This document shows positions 10,648 through 18,093 of a DNA stretch of 25,458 nt, piece after piece; within the stretch, counting starts at the first letter, position 1; every line of letters begins with the position of its first letter. This DNA is from a virus. A program made the position numbers and the translations under genes. The notes beneath the pieces were generated by a model. The model worked only from the letters and a program-made list of their open reading frames with translations. It was not told where the DNA came from and did not search any database. The stretch spans positions 1 to 25,458 of IMG/VR virus record IMGVR_UViG_3300012355_000038. One strand, given 5' to 3'.

Positions 10648-11460
10648 TCATTTCGCGGCGACCGCCGGGCCACCTACCAGGCTCCCGCCCAACGCCTCCC
10701 ACCCGGACCAGCCGACCCCATCGACATACCAGATGTGGTAGAGGGCGGCGTCCGTGCCGCGGGCGAACACGTCGAGCTGGTCCCCGCACCACGACGCGGC
10801 CGGGTCGGATGTGAGCACCCCGCCCAGCGCCTCCCACTCGAACCATTTAGCGTCAGCGGTGGACCACCAGCGGTGCCAAAGCTGATTGTCGGTGCCTCGC
10901 ACGAAAACGTCGACACGGTTGGGGCCGGGCACGGTCACCTCCAAAGGTGGCGGGCTGGTGGGGAACGCGAGGTTGGGGAGCTGGGCGTACAGGAGGCGGC
11001 CGGGGCAGGCGGTCGAAGCGCCCGAGGCGTCGCGGTGGCCGCCGGTGAACCGGCCGGGCCACCAGCGCCGGTCACGGCCGGCGGCGCCCAACCGGCGAAT
11101 GGCATCGAGCAGCACCGGGCCGACGGTCTGCGTCTCGTAGTTGCCCATAGCGCAGATGGCGTGGCTGATCGTGTTGTGGCCCTCTGTGTGCCCTCCGGCG
11201 ACGCCCGCGCCGCGACCCTGGTAGACGGTCCCGTCGTCGTCAACCAGGTACGAGTAGGCAATGTCGGACCAGCCTTTGACATCCATGTGATAGTCCTGGA
11301 TGTCTCGCACGTCGGCTGGCCCATCGTCGCCGGCGCCGGCGGTGTGATGCAGCCACAGTTCCGGGGTCGGGGTGGCGATGCGGTTCACGTACCGTGGGGG
11401 CCGGGCACCCCATTCGGCGCGGGTGACAAGCTGGACGCCGTAGCCGAGGTCGATGGTCAC
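10648..11460 (-). CDS. Endolysin: N-acetylmuramoyl-L-alanine amidase with lectin-type repeats
   Basis: A 270-aa lysin from GTG 11460 with GGAGG upstream. Residues about 10-165 are a PGRP/Amidase_2 domain: [18 protein letters not shown] with zinc ligand in HH (38-39), [40 protein letters not shown], second ligand H142 in GGHRDAS and third C152 in TACPGRLL. It should cut the bond between muramic acid and the stem peptide. Residues 180-260 contain two similar 45-aa units with the pattern VDVF.RGTD..L.H.W followed by W..WEALGG, as in PLL-type beta-propeller lectins, where seven blades are usual. No signal peptide is seen, so export depends on a holin. Confidence 0.93.
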   Translation of the reverse strand: MTIDLGYGVQLVTRAEWGARPPRYVNRIATPTPELWLHHTAGAGDDGPADVRDIQDYHMDVKGWSDIAYSYLVDDDGTVYQGRGAGVAGGHTEGHNTISHAICAMGNYETQTVGPVLLDAIRRLGAAGRDRRWWPGRFTGGHRDASGASTACPGRLLYAQLPNLAFPTSPPPLEVTVPGPNRVDVFVRGTDNQLWHRWWSTADAKWFEWEALGGVLTSDPAASWCGDQLDVFARGTDAALYHIWYVDGVGWSGWEALGGSLVGGPAVAAK

Positions 11461-11532
11461 GCCGCCTCCAAGAGGTGAAGATGAGTCATTCGGCCCTTAC
11501 CCCGTCGTGCCTTGTCGTGCGATGATGCGGCC

Positions 11533-11700
11533 ATGGAACCCTGCCCTTTCTGCCTCATGGATGGTGTCACCGTCGTTCACGATGACTGCGCCCGCCGCGA
11601 TTTGATGTGGCGGCAGATCGACTCGCTGCTCGCGGACGCTGCCCGGTTCACCGTTCGGCCGTTCACCCGGCAGGGCCGGCCCGACGTCACTCTCGGCTAG
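11533..11700 (+). CDS. Small plus-strand Cys/His protein, probable zinc finger
   Basis: A 55-aa protein beginning MEPCPFCLMD, with C4, C7, H16 and C19 (HDDC) spaced like a small zinc-binding knuckle, then a helix RRDLMWRQIDSLLADAARF and a basic tail TVRPFTRQGRP. It sits on the opposite strand to all neighbours, between the endolysin and the tail-fibre gene. A -10-like GATGAT (11521-11526) ends 6 nt before the ATG and TTACCC lies 18 nt further up, so a leaderless message is plausible; no Shine-Dalgarno sequence is seen. The frame on the other strand is less protein-like. No family recognised; it may be a lysogeny-expressed or regulatory factor. Confidence 0.55.
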   Translation: MEPCPFCLMDGVTVVHDDCARRDLMWRQIDSLLADAARFTVRPFTRQGRPDVTLG

Positions 11701-11717
11701 CCCTCCCATGGTGGCGG

Positions 11718-12263
11718 TCACAGCGACACCCAGTGACACCAGAACTCGGGTGACTGAGGGGACGCTACTGACACGTTCAAGGCAGCGCCGGCGTTATGGG
11801 TAACAAATAGCTCCACGTAGTTGCCGGCCGCGAGCTGATAGTCACAACCCACTGTCTGGTCCGTGCCGATGGCGCTTCCTACAAGCGTGTCGTGGGCTGT
11901 ACGGGCGATAACGGACGTTCCTCCGACTCTGATGTCGAGGCTGCGATAACCAGTGGTGTTGTAAGCCCACCGGACACAACCACCGATGTGGTAGAAGCCG
12001 GCTTCCCCGGTGGGGATGGTGAGCCGGCTGTTGTTTGTCACCGTGTCATGCATCCCGCCGACATCGACACGTTCCGAATCGAATGCCAGCGCGGTTGGTG
12101 TGCCGGTGGCAATCGACTGGTTGGCCGAATGATAGACACGGGCATGCGGCCGGTTGCGGGCCAGGTACTCGACAGCGTCGCGTACACCGTCACCCCAGGT
12201 TGCGGGTGCGATGCCGCCGGTCGCCGGGTTGTGGATGGTTTGCGGGTCGACGTAGGGGCACAT
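11718..12263 (-). CDS. C1q/TNF-like tail tip or fibre protein
   Basis: A 181-aa protein whose start has TAGGAG a few bases upstream. The N-terminal 40 residues (IHNPATGGIAPATWGDGVRD) resemble the short leader of many actinophage tail proteins that joins the tail. Residues about 42-181 show a jelly-roll pattern like that of C1q/TNF domains: ARVYHSANQSIATGTPTALA, FDSERVDVGG, RLTIPTGEAGFYHIGGCVRW, a strand YRSLDIRVGG, and a terminal EFWCHWVSL. Such domains form trimers and serve as receptor-binding heads. It is the last tail gene before the endolysin, the common place for a host-recognition protein. Fold assignment is by pattern only. Confidence 0.7.
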   Translation of the reverse strand: MCPYVDPQTIHNPATGGIAPATWGDGVRDAVEYLARNRPHARVYHSANQSIATGTPTALAFDSERVDVGGMHDTVTNNSRLTIPTGEAGFYHIGGCVRWAYNTTGYRSLDIRVGGTSVIARTAHDTLVGSAIGTDQTVGCDYQLAAGNYVELFVTHNAGAALNVSVASPQSPEFWCHWVSL

Positions 12264-12272
12264 TGCGGTCTC

Positions 12273-14192
12273 CTAGAAGGCCCAGCGGGTTGTTTCGCCC
12301 CAGGTGGATGTCCCCCAGATCCAGTAGGGGCGGATGTCGGCGGGCGACAGGTGCAGGGTGACGGTGTGCTCGTTGCGGCCGTCGGCGGCCTGATGGTCGA
12401 TGCCTTCGATCAGCATGTCCAATGTGATCGCTGCGCCGATCCCTTGGGGGAGCAGCCGGAACGCGACCCGGTCCCAGATGCGCAACCCGAGCACGGTCGC
12501 CTGCACGGCTGGTTGGGCGGCCAGGTCGATCGTCAACGACGAGACTCGCGGTACGAGGTCGCTGTAGTGGTCGAGGAACCATTCGCCGATCCCTCGAGCA
12601 TCGCTGGCACTGGCCGCCAACGTGTCGATGTCGCGCCGTCTCGGCCCGTACTCGGACGCCGGTTTCTTGACGAGCACCTGGCCGCCTGGCCATTTGACGA
12701 GCGCCTGATTGTAGACAAGCTGTTCGGAGCCGGGGTCGATGGTCAGGTCGTCGCGTTCGAACCGGATGACACCGCCGATGTCGGCGTCCGAGAACGTCGC
12801 CTGGACTGTGGTTGACCGGGTGTCGGTGAGCGCATCGGTCCGGTTACGGAACCGGATGCCACCTGGAAAGACCGGGTGCTGTTGGTCGATGTAGAGGGCG
12901 CCCTGTTCGGTTTTGGCGAGCTGGTCCAGCATGTCGAGCGAGGCGGCCGACCGAAGATTGGCTGCTCCGGCTTTGGACAGGCCAGTGTCGATGGCGCGGA
13001 GACCGGAGGGAACACCGATCTGGTCGAGCACATGGTTGGCGCGAGGACCGGTCGTCTCACCGATGGACCATGGGTAACCGAAGCGGAACGCCTGCGTGTG
13101 CACAATCAGACGGGCGCCGGACAGAGCAGACCCGTAGATGGAGACTGGGCCGATCGGGCCGTCCCATCCCTGGTGGGCTGATCCCGGGCCGCTCAATGTC
13201 GAAGCCCGACCGATCCGGACACCCGAGTACGCCTGGCCGATTGCCGCGGATGTTGTGACCGGTGTAGGGACGCCCAGTTGGTACAGCGTGGGTGCGCCGC
13301 CCCCGCTGGGCACCGTCCATGTGTAGAGAAGCGGTGATGTGATCTGCGGGACCCAGTTTGTCTGGATGTACGCGGTCGCTCCAATCGTCAAGGCGTGTTG
13401 GAACTGGTTGTTGGTGACATCCCAGATGACATAGGCCCGCCAGGTCCCTGCGGCCGTGCCGTCTCCCCATTGAGCTATGTAGTAACGCGTGTAGGGCGTC
13501 GGATATGGCGCACGTGGGTCAAGCTGTACGACATATTCCAATGTGAACGGTCCGGCTATCGGCAGGCCCTCCCTGGTGGGAAGCTCGCCCCACGTCACAC
13601 CGTCAAAGTGCTGGACCCGGTATTCGAGGCCGTTCGCCAAGGTCACCGTTTCGGCTGTTTGCAGGCCCTCGGTGAGACCATCAGTTCTCTGGTAGGTGCC
13701 GTCGTGCGCATTACCGGAGGCGTCGAGCATTGTCGCGCCGTCGGTTTCGTCCATCGGCCAGTAGGCGAGCGGCGTATCGGCCATGACTTCGATCTCGTAC
13801 ACGTTGCGGGGCAGCCGATGGTTCGAGATGAGCGCTGTCAGGTCGGACACACTGATCCTGACGGTCGCTTGGCGGGGCGGCCGGTACGACTGGATGTAAC
13901 CGTCAGTGAAGCCGGTGAACACATGGAACGTGCTGCCCGAGACGGCCTGCAGCCGGATGCGGCGCCGGGGTTTCACATTCGGGTAGTACGCCGAGCCGGT
14001 GTTCAGGGGGTCGAGCGCACGGTCCGAGTTGTCGAGGACCACTTCGGCCGAGGTGGCCTGCCAGTCGTCGAGCTCAGACTGGCGGCCAGTCACGGCCGAC
14101 ACTGAGATCAGCCGGCTCGACACATCCGTCCAGATTGGTGTCGTGGCGAGCGGCTGCGACGCGAACGCGACCTCGCAGGTCCAGGTCGCCAT
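12273..14192 (-). CDS. Minor tail protein with LamG/concanavalin-like insert
   Basis: A 639-aa protein directly downstream of the tape measure (adjacent start and stop). Residues 1-125 look like a distal-tail type beta domain (VSSRLISVSAVTGRQSELDD, SAEVVLDNSDRALDPLNTGS). Residues about 133-375 carry a LamG-like insert: ADTPLAYWPMDETDGATMLD, FTLEYVVQLD and DGPIGPVSIYGSALSGARL, with YWPMDE and VSIY.. AL as the usual marks. The rest, including VLDQIGVPSGLRAIDTG and LDMLDQLAKTEQGALYIDQQ, matches the tail-associated segment of actinophage minor tail proteins, ending in WIWGTSTWGET. It probably forms the baseplate hub and the LamG part may bind cell-wall sugars. Confidence 0.85.
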   Translation of the reverse strand: MATWTCEVAFASQPLATTPIWTDVSSRLISVSAVTGRQSELDDWQATSAEVVLDNSDRALDPLNTGSAYYPNVKPRRRIRLQAVSGSTFHVFTGFTDGYIQSYRPPRQATVRISVSDLTALISNHRLPRNVYEIEVMADTPLAYWPMDETDGATMLDASGNAHDGTYQRTDGLTEGLQTAETVTLANGLEYRVQHFDGVTWGELPTREGLPIAGPFTLEYVVQLDPRAPYPTPYTRYYIAQWGDGTAAGTWRAYVIWDVTNNQFQHALTIGATAYIQTNWVPQITSPLLYTWTVPSGGGAPTLYQLGVPTPVTTSAAIGQAYSGVRIGRASTLSGPGSAHQGWDGPIGPVSIYGSALSGARLIVHTQAFRFGYPWSIGETTGPRANHVLDQIGVPSGLRAIDTGLSKAGAANLRSAASLDMLDQLAKTEQGALYIDQQHPVFPGGIRFRNRTDALTDTRSTTVQATFSDADIGGVIRFERDDLTIDPGSEQLVYNQALVKWPGGQVLVKKPASEYGPRRRDIDTLAASASDARGIGEWFLDHYSDLVPRVSSLTIDLAAQPAVQATVLGLRIWDRVAFRLLPQGIGAAITLDMLIEGIDHQAADGRNEHTVTLHLSPADIRPYWIWGTSTWGETTRWAF

Positions 14193-16013
14193 TTAGACGC
14201 CGGCCAGGCCACGCCGCTGGGCGCGTTGCAGGATGCCGATGATCTCCCGTTCGGTGCCGAGAATGTTGCCTTGCACGACGATCGTGATGCCCCCGCCGCC
14301 GTTGCCGAGGATCCGGTCGAGCGGCATGATCGCCTCGGGGCCGGCCTCGCCGAGCACCGCCAGGGTGGGGCGGGTGACGACACCGCCTTCGGCGAGACGC
14401 GGCAGGTTGACACCACCGAACACGGGGAGGTTGATACCGGGCACCCGGTTGATGAGCCGGATGATCGCGTTGACGCCGTCGATCACCATGTTGATGCCCC
14501 GTTCGATCGCCCACAGGACACCGTTGATGATGCCTTTGACGATGTTGACGATGCCGCCGAACGCGTGGCCGACGATGTTCGCCATCCACGACCATGCGTT
14601 CCACCAGACGCCACCCAGCCAGCCGAGAAGGTTGGCGATCGTGCCGGCCATCCAAGAGACACCAGTCACCAACGGTTGGATGACGTTCTGCCACGCCCAC
14701 ACGGCCACCCTCGAGATGATGTTCCATGCTCCCTGGAAAGCGTGCCAGGCGGCGACGGCGCCGACGACGACCACATTCCAGACCCCCTGGAAGATCCTCC
14801 ACAGGAAGGCGAGCGTCGGGCGAATGTAGTTGTACACGAACTTGACGAGCGCATCCCAGATTGGCTGGATGACGTGCCACGCCCACACGGCCACCGATGT
14901 GATGATGTTCCACGCTCCCTGGAAGGCTTGCCACAGGAACGCGAGCGCCGGGCGGATGTAGTCGTACACGAAGTTGACGAGCGCCTCCCACGCCGGCTGG
15001 ATCCAGTCCTGCCAGGCGGCAACCGCGATTCGCACAATCGGGTCCCACGCCGCCTGGAACGCGTGCCAGGCGGCGACGGCGCCGATGACGATGATGTCCC
15101 ACACCCGCTGGAAGCCGTGCCACAGCTCACCTAGGAACGGGATGAGCGGATCTTCGATGAACCGGCCGATCGCCTCGAACGTCGGTTTGAGCACCGTCTC
15201 CCATGCGTTGCTAGCCCAAGCGATCGCTCCCGGCAGCTTGTCGGCCAGCCACGAAGCCGCCAGGTCGAGTTTCGGGACGAGATTGGTACCGACCTGTTCC
15301 GCGAGGTTCCCCATGGTGACTTTGAGCCGGTCCCATGGTGTCGCCACCGCCTCGGCGGTACCGCCGAACTGGCGCCCGACCTCGTCGAGGAGCACCCTCT
15401 GGGCGCCGAGCAGATCGCCGGATTCCATGAGCACCTTGATCTGGTCTTCCTGGGCGACCGTGAACTGCACGCCGACCCGGCGCAGTGCTGTCAACCCGCG
15501 GATCGGGTCGTTCAACGCCTTGCCGAGCATGATGCTGCTCGACTGCATGTCCTGGCCCAATGCCACTGACATGTCGTTGGCCAACCCGACGGTGCGGTCG
15601 AACACGTCGTTGCCTTCGCCGGCGGCGTTGCGGATGTTGCCGAAGGTGAGGATGACGTTGGCGCCGTGCTGGATGAGCTCGTCGTCGATGCCCGACAGGT
15701 TCGACAGCTTGGTGGCCAGCCCTGCCACCCCGTCAGCCGACGTCCACGCCCCGGCGCCCATCGTCGAGATGACCTGGGCGGTTTGGGCGTTGACCCTGGC
15801 CGCTTCCCGCGCCTCGTCCACTGCGAACGACAGCCCGCGGCCCAAGGCGTACACGCCACCGAGGGCGGCGCCACCGAGGGCGAGCCCAACGGTCCGGCCG
15901 ATCCCGGCGAGCTTGGAGCCCATGCTGCTGGCGTCCCGCTCGATCTGGCCGAGTGCCCGGCGCGCATTAGAGGCGTCGCCGGCGATTTCGATTTCGAGTT
16001 TGCGGGTCGCCAT
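14193..16013 (-). CDS. Tape measure protein
   Basis: A 606-aa tail length determinant, starting 4 nt after the stop of the frameshifted chaperone. The N-terminus (EIEIAGDASNARRALGQIER, GSKLAGIGRTVGLALGGAAL) is typical of actinophage tape measures. Residues about 75-255 contain VISTMGAGAWTSADGVAGLA and DRTVGLANDMSVALGQDMQS, the TP901-type segment for tail assembly. A tryptophan-rich repeat region follows at about 300-448, then hydrophobic helices (GIVNIVKGIINGVLWAIERG), and a C-terminal piece RLAEGGVVTRPTLAVLGEAG that matches the family end, where LGEAGPEAI..L is conserved. Compared with many actinophage relatives (800-1500 aa) it is short, implying a rather short tail. Confidence 0.93.
   Translation of the reverse strand: MATRKLEIEIAGDASNARRALGQIERDASSMGSKLAGIGRTVGLALGGAALGGVYALGRGLSFAVDEAREAARVNAQTAQVISTMGAGAWTSADGVAGLATKLSNLSGIDDELIQHGANVILTFGNIRNAAGEGNDVFDRTVGLANDMSVALGQDMQSSSIMLGKALNDPIRGLTALRRVGVQFTVAQEDQIKVLMESGDLLGAQRVLLDEVGRQFGGTAEAVATPWDRLKVTMGNLAEQVGTNLVPKLDLAASWLADKLPGAIAWASNAWETVLKPTFEAIGRFIEDPLIPFLGELWHGFQRVWDIIVIGAVAAWHAFQAAWDPIVRIAVAAWQDWIQPAWEALVNFVYDYIRPALAFLWQAFQGAWNIITSVAVWAWHVIQPIWDALVKFVYNYIRPTLAFLWRIFQGVWNVVVVGAVAAWHAFQGAWNIISRVAVWAWQNVIQPLVTGVSWMAGTIANLLGWLGGVWWNAWSWMANIVGHAFGGIVNIVKGIINGVLWAIERGINMVIDGVNAIIRLINRVPGINLPVFGGVNLPRLAEGGVVTRPTLAVLGEAGPEAIMPLDRILGNGGGGITIVVQGNILGTEREIIGILQRAQRRGLAGV
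14667..15116 (-). repeat. Tryptophan-rich internal repeats of the tape measure gene
   Basis: In-frame repeats visible in DNA and protein. Two nearly full units, 45 aa (from 15062) and 44 aa (from 14927), share the pattern AFQ.AW..I...AV.AW..IQP.W.AL and V.FVY.YIRP.LAFLW. An 18-aa half unit (FQ.VW....V.GAVAAWH) occurs once before them and again from 14795, each time followed by AFQ(A/G)AW; a final partial unit runs to QPLV. The YIRP segments lie 132 bp apart. Confidence 0.85.
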
Positions 16014-16017
16014 CAGG

Positions 16018-16529
16018 TCATCTCCGCATCGGGCGGGCGAGGTCGCGGTGCTGTTCGGCGATTGCCGCCAGCGCGTCGAGGTAGGCGTTCAACTCGGCTG
16101 CCGTCAACCGGCCGATGTCCCACGGGTGCAACCCGAAATGCTTGGACAGGGCCGGCCAGGCTTCTACGAGCCTGGCCCGTGTTTTCCCAGGTCGTCGCTC
16201 GGCTCCCCGTCGTCATCGAGTATCTCAACGTCGATGTCGTCGGCGGTCAGCGGCGACGGCCACTCGGCCAAGTGCTGCGCCCACGGCAACCCCGGCTCGC
16301 CGTTCGCCCGCCGGGCCAGCCACCACAGAACGCTTAGGCTGTCCTCGCCGACGCGGCCCTCCCCCGCCCAGAACGCCTCGAACGGCAAACCCGTCGCCAG
16401 ACGGACCGTCATCTTCTCTTGGAGGGACACGTTGGCGACCAGTTCCAACGTCCGGTCCCGCACCCGGATCCGGAATTGGGCCGCCGGGTCGGGCGCGCTT
16501 GTGCTACTGGGTGTCGGGGCTCGCGCCAT
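16018..16529 (-). CDS. Tail assembly chaperone, -1 frameshift product (GT-type)
   Basis: The longer chaperone made when ribosomes slip back one base at GGGAAAA (16188-16182), joining 16529-16182 to 16182-16018, about 170 aa. Downstream of the slip the new frame reads ARLVEAWPALSKHFGLHPWD, then IGRLTAAELNAYLDALAAIA and EQHRDLARPMRR to a TGA four nt before the tape measure. LS.HFGLHPWD followed by LT..ELNAY is the usual second half of actinophage chaperones. Like lambda gpGT, it is expected to bind the tape measure and tube subunits and is absent from the finished tail. No good independent start exists for the second half. Confidence 0.88.
16154..16188 (-). promoter_or_regulatory. Programmed -1 frameshift signal: slippery site plus stem-loop
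   Basis: The zero frame reads CTG GGA AAA, so G-GGA-AAA is a standard X-XXY-YYZ heptamer. Four nt later (CACG) starts a perfect 9-bp stem, GGCCAGGCT/AGCCTGGCC (16177-16169 with 16162-16154), with a 6-nt loop CGTAGA. The zero-frame stop TAG lies across the loop. A slippery heptamer with a stable hairpin just downstream is the usual pattern for stimulated -1 slippage; the spacer is a little short. Confidence 0.85.
16164..16529 (-). CDS. Tail assembly chaperone, short form (G-type)
   Basis: A 121-aa zero-frame product. The start lies 26 bp inside the upstream gp10-like gene. It has a Pro/Ser leader, then AAQFRIRVRDRTLELVANVS, LQEKMTVRLATGLPFEAFW and DSLSVLWWLARRANGEPGLP, ending in an acidic tail (DDIDVEILDDDGEPSDDLGK). 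The motif of a beta-hairpin, a basic L..K...R.ATG and a W.LARR helix is that of actinophage tail assembly chaperones encoded just before the tape measure. It should assist tail assembly together with the frameshifted longer form and not be part of the virion. Confidence 0.88.
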   Translation of the reverse strand: MARAPTPSSTSAPDPAAQFRIRVRDRTLELVANVSLQEKMTVRLATGLPFEAFWAGEGRVGEDSLSVLWWLARRANGEPGLPWAQHLAEWPSPLTADDIDVEILDDDGEPSDDLGKHGPGS

Positions 16530-16971
16530 CAGGGAATGCCCTTCTCGCCAGCTGCGTGATCAGCTCGGCGTAGATGTCGATGATCTCGTCGCGGGTCTCC
16601 CGGACCGCCGGGTGCAGCATGTAGCCCACCCCGCCAGCGTCCGGCAGCCACTGGTTGCCGCGCCACGCCGGGAACTGGTGGTACCGCTTGGACCCGAACT
16701 CGGCGCCGAACGCGAACGCGTTGCGCTTCGTCGAGGCGTCGATGACAACCTTGGCCCGTCGCTGTTCGGCCCGCGCTTTGAACGCCCCGGCCCGCACCGT
16801 TTTGGCGTGGACACCACCGAGCGCCCGGCCCCGCTTCTCGGTTTCGGTGACAACCATCTGGGCGGCGTCGAGGTTGAGGCGGCGCAGCTCCCGAGGGAAC
16901 CCGGCGCCCGCCCGACGCAGCTCCCGCTGGAACTCGGCGAGGCCCCGGATGTTGATCTCGCGGACCGGCAT
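16504..16971 (-). CDS. HK97 gp10-like tail completion protein
   Basis: A 155-aa protein adjoining the tail tube gene. It has INIRGLAEFQRELRRAGAGF, then AQMVVTETEKRGRALGGVHA, KVVIDASTKRNAFAFGAEFG, and the characteristic YHQFPAWRGNQW with GYMLHPAVRETRDEIIDIYA after it. The N-terminal helix followed by FGAEFGS and QFP.WRG.QW and by a helix from P..RE fits the HK97-gp10/neck-type family that joins head to tail. It lies after the tube gene, whereas such genes more often precede it. Confidence 0.82.
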   Translation of the reverse strand: MPVREINIRGLAEFQRELRRAGAGFPRELRRLNLDAAQMVVTETEKRGRALGGVHAKTVRAGAFKARAEQRRAKVVIDASTKRNAFAFGAEFGSKRYHQFPAWRGNQWLPDAGGVGYMLHPAVRETRDEIIDIYAELITQLARRAFPDGASPDTQ

Positions 16972-17916
16972 CTACGGTGTCACATCGCTGTTGACGAGGA
17001 CGGCGGTGATCGCCGAGGCGTCGGTTGTCGAACCGACGCATTTGAATGGCAGCGGCTGCTGCAGGATGCCTCGCCCGGCCAGCTTCGGGGTTTCCCCGTC
17101 GAACCGGACGTTGCAGGTGATGTCGACCGTGCTCGCCCCTTTCGCCAGGTGGACGACGAGCGCCGCCTCGGTGCCGTTGACGAACCGGTTGTAGGCGGTG
17201 AGCGACTGGAATTCGGATTCGATGGTCCCCGTGTATTCCCGGAGGTCGGCTTCGAGCGGCTGGCCCATCAGGTCGGAACCGACGAAGTAACGGTCGTAGT
17301 CGAGCTTGTTGTCGCCGGACAGGGTGATCTTCTTAATCGGGTAAGCCCCGGCGGCGATGGTGAGACTGCCACCGACGAACGTCAGGGGAGCGATACCGGT
17401 CGCGTACGCCGCGGTCGCCAGCGCGGTAAGGGTGGTCTCCGACTGGGCGGCGACGGTCAACCCGAGCGTGGCGATCTCACCGGCGGCACAGGCCAGCTCC
17501 CACTGCGACACCTTGCACCCGGCGTACGTGAACGGTTGCACGGTGCCGGCGATGTCGGGTCGGCCGATCTGCATCGTGAAACTGTCGTCGTCGAGGTCGC
17601 CGGGCGTGAACGTGTGGGTGTACGGCCCGGTGCCGGTCGTGGCGACCACGCCGAACATGTGGCGGAACAGCAACCCGACCGACCGGTCGTACACCTCCAA
17701 GCCGATGTCACCGGAGATTTTGCGGTTCCCGGCCGACCACTGTTGGGAACGGAGGACACGAGCCCCGGCGATGACGCCTGACGACTCCAAGCGGTCGATG
17801 TCCTGGCTGATCGACTCGTCGATGAGCGGCACGAACCGGGTGACCGTCACACCGGTGCCGTACACCGTCTCAGTCGCAAAGCCCACCTGCCCGGCGAGGC
17901 CAGATTTGAGCGGCAT
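16972..17916 (-). CDS. Major tail tube protein
   Basis: A 314-aa protein with the actinophage tail tube pattern: GLAGQVGFATETVYGTGVTV near the start, LESSGVIAGARVLRSQQWSA, GDIGLEVYDRSVGLLFRHMF, PYTHTFTPGDLDDDSFTMQI, and later GCKVSQWELACAAGEIATLG and VTVAAQS-like strands. It would polymerise into the hollow tail tube round the tape measure. It starts 2 nt after the 54-aa gene stops. Length is in the usual range. No Ig-like C-terminal domain is visible; the protein ends in a short beta segment. Confidence 0.88.
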   Translation of the reverse strand: MPLKSGLAGQVGFATETVYGTGVTVTRFVPLIDESISQDIDRLESSGVIAGARVLRSQQWSAGNRKISGDIGLEVYDRSVGLLFRHMFGVVATTGTGPYTHTFTPGDLDDDSFTMQIGRPDIAGTVQPFTYAGCKVSQWELACAAGEIATLGLTVAAQSETTLTALATAAYATGIAPLTFVGGSLTIAAGAYPIKKITLSGDNKLDYDRYFVGSDLMGQPLEADLREYTGTIESEFQSLTAYNRFVNGTEAALVVHLAKGASTVDITCNVRFDGETPKLAGRGILQQPLPFKCVGSTTDASAITAVLVNSDVTP

Positions 17917-17918
17917 GG

Positions 17919-18083
17919 TCAGGACTCCTTCGTCTTCGTGGGCCGGGCCACGGCCTCGAACGTGCCCTGCTCGACCAGTTTGGCGCCGGTGGCCTCATCG
18001 AACTCGACCGGTTCACCGTACCGGCAGACGACATCGCCGATCTGGACGCCGGACGTTGACTCCCCGATGTACCGGATCTTCAC
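17919..18083 (-). CDS. Small structural-module protein (54 aa)
   Basis: A short protein from GTG 18083 with GAGGAG centred about 9 nt upstream. The longer open frame upstream lies across the preceding gene and is not protein-like. The sequence begins MKIRYIGESTSGVQIGDVVC, then RYGEPVEFDEATGAKLVEQG and ends in a basic tail. It has the layout of small SH3-like or capsid-adjacent proteins often found between head-tail connector and tube genes in actinophages: V.YIG....V...G....G..VE....-A..L..Q..FE. Precise role unknown. Confidence 0.75.
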   Translation of the reverse strand: MKIRYIGESTSGVQIGDVVCRYGEPVEFDEATGAKLVEQGTFEAVARPTKTKES

Positions 18084-18093
18084 GGTGCGCTCC

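Noticed and set aside
9332-10741. Plus-strand 469-codon frame across the collagen-like gene
   Set aside because: The minus strand encodes perfect Gly-X-Y triplets here, so the opposite frame stays open as a by-product of the GGC/GGT repeats.
11497-11739. Minus-strand 80-codon frame opposite the small plus-strand zinc-finger-like gene
   Set aside because: It has no ribosome-binding site and overlaps the tail-fibre gene's end; the plus-strand frame has a Cys/His motif and a promoter-like element.
14974-17781. Very long plus-strand open frame (935 codons) opposite the tape measure, chaperones, gp10-like protein and tail tube
   Set aside because: It is antisense to five well-supported genes. 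Its composition is the usual mirror of GC-rich coding, rich in Ser, Pro and Arg without any domain pattern.
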